From assembly GCA_016930535.1 (NCBI GenBank), contig JAFGGN010000135.1, positions 1-64,000 on the forward strand: a DNA stretch of 64,000 nucleotides. Direction: 5' to 3'. The position numbers and the translations under genes are program-made. The DNA is from a bacterium. GTDB taxonomy: Bacteria > Zhuqueibacterota > QNDG01 > JAFGCO01. This document shows positions 51,561 through 58,051 of the stretch, one piece after another (within the stretch, counting starts at the first letter, position 1; each line of letters begins with the position of its first letter). The notes under the pieces were generated by a model that worked only from the letters and a program-made list of their open reading frames with translations, was not told where the DNA came from and did no database searches.

Positions 51561-52042
51561 AGTAAGGACCGCAGAAGGCAGACCGGGGACCGCGAAAAAC
51601 GGTAGAAGGGTATATGAGTAAATGGGTATATGTGTCCCTGCTACCCGGCCCCGGTTTTGGACCGCGGACCGCGAAAAATCAAAAATCTCAAAACACAAAT
51701 AAATCACAAACAACAAATTCAAAATTCCAAACACAATCGGACCGCAGACCGCAAAAAGCAGTAGAAGTGTATATGGGTAGATGAGTATATGGGGCTCCGC
51801 AACCCATCCCCAGGAATAGCATTGTTCACTCTTACATGTTTTCCCCTTCTACACTTTTACGCTTCTACTCGTCTACTCATTCTTTGTGTCTTTGCGGTTT
51901 TCTCACTCTTTTTCTCCGTCTCTCTCTTTTCTCTCCGTTTCTCCGAATCAGACCAACCTGTTGCACCATTAAAAAAATTCCCCCTTGCATCTCATCCGAA
52001 CTTCATTTACATTTGACTAAGTGTTAATAACACCGGGTGCCT
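51561..52042. repeat. Repeat-rich intergenic region 3
   Basis: About 480 bp with no supported gene. It carries two direct copies of a composite unit (GACCGCGAAAAAC then GTAGAAGGGTATATGAG, about 51588-51618; GACCGCAAAAAGC then GTAGAAGTGTATATGGG, about 51743-51776). The inverted 16-bp repeat is at 51609-51624, an A/C-rich stretch at about 51680-51735, and a pyrimidine-rich tract TTTCTCCGTCTCTCTC at about 51909-51950 that is the complement of the purine tracts elsewhere. The open frames at 51789 and 51836 read low-complexity text. Confidence 0.8.
51609..51640. repeat. Inverted copy of the 16-bp repeat
   Basis: GGTATATGAGTAAATG at 51609-51624 is the exact reverse complement of the unit at 22055-22070 and 22071-22086. 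It is followed by GGTATATGTGT, a degenerate second copy. Confidence 0.85.
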
Positions 52043-53032
52043 ATGCCTGCCAACTTACCGCCTGATTACTATGCTGCTGAGAGACGGTTCAGGGCGGCGA
52101 AGGATATTCAGGAAAAAGTCGAAATACTTCGTGAGATGCTCCGCATTATGCCCAAGCACAAGGGCACGGATCATCTGCAGGCGGATCTGAAAAGGAAAAT
52201 TGCAAAGTTCAATTCCGAGGCCCAGAAAAAGAAAGGCGCCAGCAGGCAATCGGCTTATGATCATATCGAGCGTGAAGGCGCCGGTCAGATCGTACTGGCC
52301 GGCGGTCCGAACACCGGAAAATCCTCGCTTGTCAGTCAGCTTACACACGCCAAACCGGATGTGGCGGACTTTCCTTATTCTACATTCAAACCCGTATGCG
52401 GCATGCTGAATCATCAGGATATTCAGATGCAGGTCGTGGATCTTCCTCCAATCGCGGATCATTTTACGGAAGTATGGGTATACAATGTCATTCGCATCTC
52501 AGACGTGGTCCTCTGGGTCGTCGATCTTTCGGATGATAAAATCACAGAACAGATGAATCGCGTGGAAGCATGCCTGTCCGAACATCGTATCAGGCTGTGT
52601 ACACTGGGAGAAAAACGCCCGCAAGGCGCAGAGGCGCTGAAAACGACGGTACTTGCAGGCACGAAAGCGGAAACCGATCCGGCAGGGACACGATGGGAAC
52701 GGTGTCTTGCAGCGCTGAAAAACCCGATGAAGACGGTCCGGTTGTCCGTACAGGCGCAAACCGGAACCGAATCGCTTGGTCAGGCATTGTTCGATGCACT
52801 GGAAGTGGTCCGGATATATACGAAAACACCGGGCAGGGACCCGGACATGCTCAAACCCTACATATTGCCCTGCGGTTCCACGGTTTCGGATGCGGCCATG
52901 ACCATACACAAAGACCTGGCCGACCATATGCGTTTTGCACGCATCTGGGGTTCTGAAAAATACGAGGGTCAGCGCGTCAACCGGGATCATGTGCTTGAAG
53001 ACGGGGATATACTCGAGATCCATACGAATTGA
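52043..53032 (+). CDS. Obg/DRG-type GTPase with TGS domain
   Basis: 329 residues from the ATG at 52043 (GTG at 52037 also possible). A helical N-terminal part (about 1-75) precedes the G domain: P-loop GGPNTGKSS (87-95), ADFPYSTFKPVCGML (switch region), MQVVDLPPI (DxxG-like, Gly replaced by Pro) and the later SVQAQTGTES. A C-terminal TGS domain (about 250-329, ILPCGSTVSDAAMTIHKDLA, VLEDGDILEIHTN) completes it. DRG-type proteins act in translation or ribosome-linked processes. The altered G3 motif (DLPP) occurs in several DRG-like proteins. The gene starts 10 bp before the MEMO gene's neighbourhood and may be co-transcribed with it. Confidence 0.85.
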   Translation: MPANLPPDYYAAERRFRAAKDIQEKVEILREMLRIMPKHKGTDHLQADLKRKIAKFNSEAQKKKGASRQSAYDHIEREGAGQIVLAGGPNTGKSSLVSQLTHAKPDVADFPYSTFKPVCGMLNHQDIQMQVVDLPPIADHFTEVWVYNVIRISDVVLWVVDLSDDKITEQMNRVEACLSEHRIRLCTLGEKRPQGAEALKTTVLAGTKAETDPAGTRWERCLAALKNPMKTVRLSVQAQTGTESLGQALFDALEVVRIYTKTPGRDPDMLKPYILPCGSTVSDAAMTIHKDLADHMRFARIWGSEKYEGQRVNRDHVLEDGDILEIHTN

Positions 53033-53041
53033 GGAGAGATC

Positions 53042-53863
53042 ATGAGTGAAGAATTCAGACCTTCCATACTTGCAGGAACCTGGTATCCAAAAGATCCGGA
53101 AAAATTGCGGAACATGATCAACGGTTTTTTCGATAAAACGGATCCGTCTCCTGTAAAGGGGCATGTTTTAGGATTGATTTCCCCCCATGCCGGATATATG
53201 TACTCGGGCCAGACTGCGGCGCATGGTTATAAGGCCCTGCTGAACAGGGATTATGACGTGGTCGTTATTTTCTGCCCGATGCATCATTACGGACAGGGGG
53301 ATTTTGTTGTCAACGGTGATATCGCGTACGAAACGCCGTTGGGTCAGGTTCCCGTCAACCGGAGCATTCTGAACGAACTGAAGTCCGCCGTTCCGATCGA
53401 GGAAATGTATTTTGACCAGGAACATGCCATTGAAATTCAGCTCCCTTTTCTGCAGGTCGTACTGAAGGATTTCACCATTCTGCCCATCATGGTCGCAAAA
53501 AGTGATTTTGAGGGGCTCGAACCCATGATTTCAGGGCTTGTCAGGGTCCTTTTCGACAAACGGGTGCTCATGATCGCCAGCACCGATATGCATCATATCA
53601 ACGATTATCAATCCGTACAAAAGCAGGACAGGAAAGTCGCGGATGCTTTGGCCACTTACGATATGCCGACCATACGTCATACATTGTCCTGTCCCGGCTG
53701 CTCCGTTTGCGGCCGTGTTCCCCTGATCATTGTACTCGAAACGCTGAAACGTTTCGGAGCGAAAACAATAAAAATACTTCATCAGACCCATTCGGCCGAT
53801 GTGATCGGAAATTACGGATCGGGTCAGTATACAGTCGGTTATCTATCAGCCGCTGTCCTATAA
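53042..53863 (+). CDS. MEMO1-family protein (AmmeMemoRadiSam system B)
   Basis: 273 residues; ATG follows GAGGAGATC, nine bases after the GTPase stop. Motifs of the family are visible: LAGTWYPKDPEKL, LISPHAGYMYSGQTAAHGYK, QEHAIEIQLPFLQ, ASTDMHHINDY and SCPGCSVCGRVPL. The conserved histidines that would bind metal (PHAGY, EHAIE, DMHH) and the Cys of CGR are all present. Microbial members are often found with an AMMECR1 protein and a radical-SAM enzyme, but neither partner is encoded here. Function in bacteria is unsettled; related enzymes are class III extradiol-dioxygenase-like. Confidence 0.93.
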   Translation: MSEEFRPSILAGTWYPKDPEKLRNMINGFFDKTDPSPVKGHVLGLISPHAGYMYSGQTAAHGYKALLNRDYDVVVIFCPMHHYGQGDFVVNGDIAYETPLGQVPVNRSILNELKSAVPIEEMYFDQEHAIEIQLPFLQVVLKDFTILPIMVAKSDFEGLEPMISGLVRVLFDKRVLMIASTDMHHINDYQSVQKQDRKVADALATYDMPTIRHTLSCPGCSVCGRVPLIIVLETLKRFGAKTIKILHQTHSADVIGNYGSGQYTVGYLSAAVL

Positions 53864-53932
53864 ATTTCTCTTGATTTTATTAAAAAATTTATTAAATTAG
53901 TAATGGTTCTTATTATTGTTTTATGGCCGGAA
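53864..53932. promoter_or_regulatory. A/T-rich putative promoter/operator of the Fur operon
   Basis: A markedly A/T-rich 60-bp stretch (ATTTTATTAAAAAATTTATT, then AAATTAGTAATGGTTC) separates the MEMO and Fur genes. No clean 7-1-7 Fur or PerR box could be read. Autoregulation would be usual for this regulator class, so the site is a candidate only. Confidence 0.35.
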
Positions 53933-54337
53933 ATGGCAAATACAGCAAAATACAGCAAGCAAAGGGAATTGATACTGAACATACTCAGATCATCAAAAAG
54001 CCATCCGACCGCAGATGAGGTTTATGAACAGGCCAGGCTGCAGATTCCCAAAATCAGTCTGGGGACCGTGTACCGGAACCTGAATTTTCTGGCTGCCGAA
54101 GGCAGAATACAGCGTCTGGGATTTGACAGCGGCATTGCCCAGTTCGACGGCGATTTAAGGGACCATTATCACATCCGCTGCACGCGATGCGGCCGGATCG
54201 AGGACGTTCCCCATGGAACACACAGGGTGACGTACGATGAAGTGGAATCACTGACCGGATACAAAATTCATCATTTGCATCTGGCATTTTTCGGATTGTG
54301 CAGGGAATGCAAACAAAAAAGGGAGGAGGAACCATGA
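53933..54337 (+). CDS. Fur/PerR-family transcriptional regulator
   Basis: 134 residues from the ATG at 53933 (MANTAKYSKQRELILNILRS); an upstream ATG at 53903 would add ten hydrophobic residues. The winged helix (HPTADEVYEQARLQIPKISL, GTVYRNLNFLAAEG) is followed by the dimer domain with DHYHIRCTRCGRIEDV and, at the C-terminus, FGLCRECKQK. The two CxxC pairs form the structural zinc site. The sequence HLHLAFFGLC resembles PerR-type proteins, in which a His/Asp-bound metal senses peroxide. Its ATGA stop overlaps the next start by four bases. Neighbouring genes (rubrerythrin, ferritin, peroxiredoxin) support an oxidative-stress or iron role. Confidence 0.92.
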   Translation: MANTAKYSKQRELILNILRSSKSHPTADEVYEQARLQIPKISLGTVYRNLNFLAAEGRIQRLGFDSGIAQFDGDLRDHYHIRCTRCGRIEDVPHGTHRVTYDEVESLTGYKIHHLHLAFFGLCRECKQKREEEP

Positions 54338-54702
54338 AAAAAGTGATATGGATTTTCGCGGCAGCCGCTCTGCTTCTCCACACGGCCCGGCCTGCGGAGG
54401 CACATCCGCCCTCAAATATGACATTCTCCTGGGATCCGAAAACCGGGATTCTGCAGATCGATATGCATCATCCGACGCCCGATGTACTGAAGCACATCAT
54501 CAGCGAAGTCGTGATCGAACAAAACGGCCTGGAAATCGTCCGTCAGGAATTTAAATTCCAGGTTACGGCCGAATCCCACAAAGTCCTGACTTTACTTACC
54601 GGCTCAACCAAACCCGGCGATACAATACGGGTGACGGCCAAATGCAACGTCTTCGGCAAAAGGACGGAGTCCTTTGTGATTCCGGGGAGCAGCTCGCAAT
54701 GA
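54334..54702 (+). CDS. Secreted protein with degenerate superoxide-reductase-like core
   Basis: 122 residues; ATG overlaps the Fur stop by four bases (ATGA), with GGGAGGAGG upstream. Signal peptide MKKVIWIFAAAALLLHTARP. Its order of motifs follows the class II superoxide reductase encoded at 62929. HHPTPDVLKHI (His46, His54) stands where HPNTTEHHI is expected, followed by NG...QEFKFQV (versus DG...GQFEFNA) and AKCNVFGKR (Cys104) in place of AFCNIHGLW. The His of the CNxHG motif is Phe107, and the N-terminal KHVP ligand is missing. So two histidines and the Cys remain but two iron ligands are lost. It may bind a metal differently or serve a structural role. The similarity is read by eye and needs a profile search. 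Confidence 0.6.
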   Translation: MKKVIWIFAAAALLLHTARPAEAHPPSNMTFSWDPKTGILQIDMHHPTPDVLKHIISEVVIEQNGLEIVRQEFKFQVTAESHKVLTLLTGSTKPGDTIRVTAKCNVFGKRTESFVIPGSSSQ

Positions 54703-55442
54703 ACATGAAAATGTGGACAGCGGCCCTGCTTGTTTTGCAGGGCATTTGCACGGGCTATGAACGCAGTTCCATGCCCAACCTGATCACGCCTTCCGAGCTG
54801 GAAGCCAGGCAGCTGGTTTTTTCCGTGATGCACCGCTTCAACGGATTGATCGACGAGGACCCCCTGGAAAATTTTCTGGGCATGGATCAGGGCGCCAATG
54901 TCGGTCTGGGACTGCGGTTCTGTGCGGGCAGGGGATTCGAATTCAAGGCCATGCGCCGTCTCGTATATCCCAAGGAAACCGGCCTCGGCCTGAGCTACAG
55001 ACACGCTTTCGACAAAATCAAATCAAGCGCCCAGATCGATATACAGATGGTATCCTTCAGATCCAGTTTTCTCAATGAAGACCGGGAAACGGACTGGTTT
55101 CTGCTTTTCAGCATGCAGGCGAATCCCCTGGAGGGCAGAATCAGTCCCGTCTGCAATATCGGATATGATCATTTCAACGAACATGCGGGAATCGGCCTGG
55201 GGCTCAGTATCCGGCTCACCGAGCACATTCATATGCAGGGCGAATACGCGCCCTCCGTCATTGAGAAAGACGGATTGAATCAAAACAGTTTTTCGGTCGG
55301 ATTGAAACTGCTGACCTACGGCCATCATTTTCTATTGATGGCGGGCAACAACACTGAAATAGGACCACGTCATACGATGCTCGGAACCCGGACCAGGGAT
55401 CTGACGTTCGGATTCAATATATTGAGAATTATAGAATTTTAA
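54699..55442 (+). CDS. DUF5777-like outer-membrane barrel protein
   Basis: 247 residues from the ATG at 54699, overlapping the previous stop by four bases (ATGA). A short signal peptide (MKMWTAALLVLQGICTG) precedes a barrel that resembles DUF5777 proteins: ARQLVFSVMHRFNGLIDEDP, MDQGANVGLGLRFC, GLGLSYRHAF, then a C-terminal strand TFGFNILRIIEF ending in Phe. Three ATGA-coupled genes (Fur regulator, secreted protein, barrel) make a unit. In related bacteria DUF5777 proteins sit next to cytochrome or YceI-type genes, which is a loose hint at redox or metal traffic. Confidence 0.72.
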   Translation: MNMKMWTAALLVLQGICTGYERSSMPNLITPSELEARQLVFSVMHRFNGLIDEDPLENFLGMDQGANVGLGLRFCAGRGFEFKAMRRLVYPKETGLGLSYRHAFDKIKSSAQIDIQMVSFRSSFLNEDRETDWFLLFSMQANPLEGRISPVCNIGYDHFNEHAGIGLGLSIRLTEHIHMQGEYAPSVIEKDGLNQNSFSVGLKLLTYGHHFLLMAGNNTEIGPRHTMLGTRTRDLTFGFNILRIIEF

Positions 55443-55518
55443 CGGCTTTTTCCGAAGACAAAACACAAACTTCAATTCAATCGGAATATTTGAGTATAAT
55501 CAGAACGGAGGATGAATG

Positions 55519-56022
55519 ATGAAAAAGATGACGGAAGAGTTTCTTCGTGCTTCCTATGCAGGTGAAAGTCAGGCCCATATGAAATATCTCATTTTCAGCA
55601 AACAGGCCCAGGATGAAGGAAAAGTCAATCTGGCCAGACTGTATAAAGCGATCGCTTTCGCGGAGCAGGTGCATGCGACCAATCATTTCAAGGCGCTTGG
55701 CGATCTGGGCGATTCCGTGGAGAATCTGGAATCCGCGATCGGCGGAGAAAATTTCGAAGTCGAGGAGATGTATCCCGCCTACGATGCCGTGGCCAAGCTG
55801 CAGGGAGAAAAAACGGCCATACGGTCCATTCATTATGCGATCGAAGCCGAAAAAATACATTCGGCCATGTACACGGAGGCCAAGCAGGCGGCCAAAGAAG
55901 GCAAAGATTTGGAATACGGCGATATATATATCTGTCCCGTGTGCGGATATACGGTGGAAGGGGATGTACCGGACTCCTGTCCTGTGTGCAGTGCACCGAA
56001 AGACAAGTTCGTTCAATTTTAA
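55519..56022 (+). CDS. Rubrerythrin
   Basis: 167 residues from the ATG at 55519, with GGAGGA six bases upstream (an ATG at 55516 is also in frame). A ferritin-like diiron domain (about 1-125) shows EEFLRASYAGESQAHMKY and IAFAEQVHATNHFKALGD, later IHYAIEAEKIHSAMYTEA, giving the paired E and ExxH ligands. A C-terminal rubredoxin-like Fe(SCys)4 domain has CPVCGYTVEGD and SCPVCSAPKDKF. It reduces hydrogen peroxide in anaerobes with electrons from rubredoxin. The rubredoxin gene lies 31 bp downstream, so partner and electron donor are co-encoded. Confidence 0.96.
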   Translation: MKKMTEEFLRASYAGESQAHMKYLIFSKQAQDEGKVNLARLYKAIAFAEQVHATNHFKALGDLGDSVENLESAIGGENFEVEEMYPAYDAVAKLQGEKTAIRSIHYAIEAEKIHSAMYTEAKQAAKEGKDLEYGDIYICPVCGYTVEGDVPDSCPVCSAPKDKFVQF

Positions 56023-56053
56023 ATCATCAGAATCAAAATCCAAGGAGGTCGAA

Positions 56054-56212
56054 ATGGAAAAATATGTCTGTGTCATTTGCGGGTATGTCTATGATCCGGC
56101 AAAAGGGGATCCTGATAACGGTATAGATCCCGGTACGGCATTCGAAGATCTTCCGGATGACTGGGTGTGTCCGGAATGCGGTGCAGGAAAAGATGATTTT
56201 GAACTTGAATAG
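56054..56212 (+). CDS. Rubredoxin
   Basis: 52 residues, complete and typical in length; ATG preceded by AAGGAGGTC. The two CxxCG knuckles (CVICGYVYDP and CPECGAGKDDF) bind a single iron. The core DPDNGIDPGTAFEDLPDDWV is almost a consensus rubredoxin. It carries one electron, probably to the rubrerythrin encoded upstream and the superoxide reductase at 62929. The longer open frame that ends at the same stop reads through the rubrerythrin gene in another frame and is not the real start. Confidence 0.97.
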   Translation: MEKYVCVICGYVYDPAKGDPDNGIDPGTAFEDLPDDWVCPECGAGKDDFELE

Positions 56213-56232
56213 GATGTGAAGGAGGTCGATCC

Positions 56233-56745
56233 ATGTTATCAAAAAAAATGACGGATGCATTGAACGAGCAGGTGAACAGGGAGATGTATTCGGCTTATTT
56301 ATATATGGCCATGTCTGCGCATTCCGAAAGCAAGGGCCTGAAGGGATTTGCGAACTGGTTCATGGTACAGTACCATGAAGAGATGAGCCATGCCATGAAA
56401 ATCTATCATTATATTCATGAGCAGGGAGCAGAAGTCAGCCTGAAGGCCATTGCGGAACCGTCTTCCGATTTTAAATCGGTACTGGATATGTTCGAAAAAA
56501 CGCTGGCCCATGAGCAGTTCATCACCAAGAGCATCAATGACCTGGTCGATCTGGCGATGGCTGAAAAGGACCATGCCACCACAATTTTTCTGCAATGGTA
56601 CGTGACCGAGCAGATCGAGGAGGAAGCCAACGATCATGAAATCATCGATAAACTGAAAATGATCGGAGATTCCCCGCATGGCCTGTTTATGGTCGATTCA
56701 CATCTGGCGTCCAGAAAATTCACTCCGCCTGCCAGCGAAGGCTGA
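56233..56745 (+). CDS. Ferritin (non-haem, FtnA type)
   Basis: 170 residues; ATG follows GAAGGAGGTCGATCC. It is a four-helix bundle with ferroxidase ligands: NEQVNREMYSAYLYMAMSAH (Glu17 region), HEEMSHAMKIYHYI (Glu50/His53 region), EKTLAHEQFITKSINDLVD and QWYVTEQIEEEANDHEIIDK. The organisation fits bacterial FtnA, which stores iron as a mineral core. Its position after rubrerythrin and rubredoxin, in an apparent operon, fits limiting free iron during oxidative stress. Confidence 0.95.
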   Translation: MLSKKMTDALNEQVNREMYSAYLYMAMSAHSESKGLKGFANWFMVQYHEEMSHAMKIYHYIHEQGAEVSLKAIAEPSSDFKSVLDMFEKTLAHEQFITKSINDLVDLAMAEKDHATTIFLQWYVTEQIEEEANDHEIIDKLKMIGDSPHGLFMVDSHLASRKFTPPASEG

Positions 56746-56753
56746 GGCACATC

Positions 56754-57233
56754 ATGACGCTGAAAACCGGCCAGACCGCGCCCGAATTCTGTCTTCCGGA
56801 CACCGGCAGTCATACGATATGCCTGAGCCAGCACAGGGGCCGATGGATCGTTGTCTATTTCTATCCGAAAGACAACACGTCAGGATGCACGCTCGAGGCT
56901 GTTCAGTTTACCCGGGCCGCACCTGAATTCGACCGCCGCAATGCCGTCATTCTGGGGATCAGTCCGGATTCAGTCGAGAGCCATTGCCGTTTCACGGACA
57001 AGCACCGGCTCGGAATCACGCTGCTGAGCGACACGGGTCATTCGGTTTGTGACCTGTACGGTGTCTGGGCGCTGAAAAAAATGGCGGGAAAATCATATCA
57101 TGGTGTTGTGCGCAGTACATTTTTAATCGATCCGGCCGGTAAAATTGATACCATATGGACCAAAGTCAAGGTGGCCGGACATGTTCAGGAAGTGCTGGAT
57201 CAGCTGAATACGTCATCGGGCGGATCCGGGTGA
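56754..57233 (+). CDS. Bcp/PrxQ-type peroxiredoxin
   Basis: 159 residues; ATG eight bases after the ferritin stop. Thioredoxin-like fold with the peroxidatic Cys45 in YFYPKDNTSGCTLEAVQF. The usual Bcp pattern CTxEACxFR has Val in place of the second Cys, so the standard resolving cysteine is missing; other cysteines (in FCLP, SHCRF, SVCDLYG) could act instead. SPDSVESHCRFTDKHRLGIT and STFLIDPAGKIDTIWTKVK are typical. It reduces organic and hydrogen peroxides in the cytoplasm. It closes the antioxidant cluster. Confidence 0.93.
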   Translation: MTLKTGQTAPEFCLPDTGSHTICLSQHRGRWIVVYFYPKDNTSGCTLEAVQFTRAAPEFDRRNAVILGISPDSVESHCRFTDKHRLGITLLSDTGHSVCDLYGVWALKKMAGKSYHGVVRSTFLIDPAGKIDTIWTKVKVAGHVQEVLDQLNTSSGGSG

Positions 57234-57279
57234 GCCTGCCGGCAGCCCGGCGTATTCCGCCTGAAGCAAAAACGATCAT

Positions 57280-57367
57280 CACAAAGCGCACAAGGATGGA
57301 TGGTGCAGCATCCGTTTCTGCTTTCGTACATGATCTTTGTGCGCTTTGTGGTTTATTTAATTTTTTT
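57280..57367 (+). terminator. Long-arm hairpin with T run after peroxiredoxin gene
   Basis: CACAAAGCGCACAAGGAT (57280-57297) pairs with ATCTTTGTGCGCTTTGTG (57333-57350) with one mismatch and a 35-base loop. TTTAATTTTTTTC follows. It may be a terminator with an unusually large loop or a repeat element. Confidence 0.5.
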
Positions 57368-57504
57368 CAATAGTTTAACATTGACCCCGATACAGATGAA
57401 TCCGGACACGTCTTCACAGAACCAGGTTGATTCGCACGATTTTTCTCGTTTTTTATTGCTTCACTCATTCGGCATGCTTATATTGAAAAGATATATGTTG
57501 CGTA

Positions 57505-57520
57505 GGGTTCGTACGAACCC
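57505..57520. promoter_or_regulatory. Perfect 16-bp palindrome
   Basis: GGGTTCGTACGAACCC at 57505-57520, 82 bp before the response-regulator start. It is fully self-complementary, so it could be a dimer-binding operator or a member of the CGTAGGG repeat family; the base pairs CGTA before it are shared with that family. Confidence 0.4.
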
Positions 57521-57602
57521 GTTCCGGGCCGGGGCCGCCCGCCCTTGATACCGGAATGAGAATAAATTTCAGGAATGATTTTTGTAATATTTTTTGATTC
57601 AT

Positions 57603-58016
57603 ATGGAAGCGTCGATAACGTCAATCGAATACAAAGTCCTTCTTATCGAAGACAATTCAGGGGATGCCCGCCTTCTTGAGATGACATTGGACAAAGTCAC
57701 AGAAAAACATGCCTCCAATATCCGGTTCAATGTTCGATGGGTGAATCTTCTGGAAACAGGCATACAGTATCTCCGTCTGCAGGATTATCAGCTCGTTTTT
57801 CTCGATTTGTCATTGCCGGACAGCAACGGTTTGCACAGCATTGAGGACATTGTGGCGGAGGCCAGAAAGGCCCCGGTGATTGTCCTCAGCGGTACGATGG
57901 ATCAGACGCTGTATGACGATGTACTCGATCATGGCGCACAGGGTTATGTACTGAAAGGCGATCTGACGGCCGATAAGCTTCTGCTCATATTGAAATCAAC
58001 CATGATTGGTTTTTAA
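57603..58016 (+). CDS. Single-domain response regulator
   Basis: 137 residues from the ATG at 57603 (an upstream TTG at 57594 is in frame; no good ribosome site is visible before either). It is a complete receiver domain and nothing else: acidic pocket E16-D17 (LLIEDNSGDA), phospho-acceptor Asp68 (VFLDLSLPDSNG), Ser96 (VIVLSG) and Lys118 (GYVLKGD). The DNSGDARLLE start is typical of CheY-like proteins paired with hybrid kinases. No output domain or kinase gene is present nearby. The next gene encodes pyruvate:ferredoxin oxidoreductase, 35 bp away. Confidence 0.9.
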   Translation: MEASITSIEYKVLLIEDNSGDARLLEMTLDKVTEKHASNIRFNVRWVNLLETGIQYLRLQDYQLVFLDLSLPDSNGLHSIEDIVAEARKAPVIVLSGTMDQTLYDDVLDHGAQGYVLKGDLTADKLLLILKSTMIGF

Positions 58017-58051
58017 TAAAAATAATTATCCCATAAAGGAGGAAATGTTAG

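Larger units (their letters stand above)
57234..57602. other. Intergenic region with large inverted repeats
   Basis: 369 bp without a supported gene. It contains an 18-bp inverted repeat (57280-57297 and 57333-57350), a T run (57361-57367) that could end the antioxidant operon, and a perfect 16-bp palindrome (57505-57520). The open frame 57300-57548 crosses these elements, has no ribosome site and no recognisable domain. Confidence 0.7.

Noticed and set aside
51789..52027. Two overlapping short hydrophobic frames (51789-52016 and 51836-52027)
   Set aside because: They translate pyrimidine-rich repeat text in two frames and would not be conserved proteins.
53864..53932. Fur/PerR box before the regulator gene
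   Set aside because: The stretch is A/T-rich but no inverted 7-1-7 motif with acceptable matches could be read.
55471..55500. TTCAAT...TATAAT promoter before rubrerythrin
   Set aside because: The TATAAT at 55495 would start transcription inside the ribosome site at 55507, leaving no leader, so it is not a convincing promoter.
57300..57548. 82-residue + strand frame after the peroxiredoxin gene
   Set aside because: It runs through the inverted repeat, the T run and the 16-bp palindrome, and has no ribosome site or domain.
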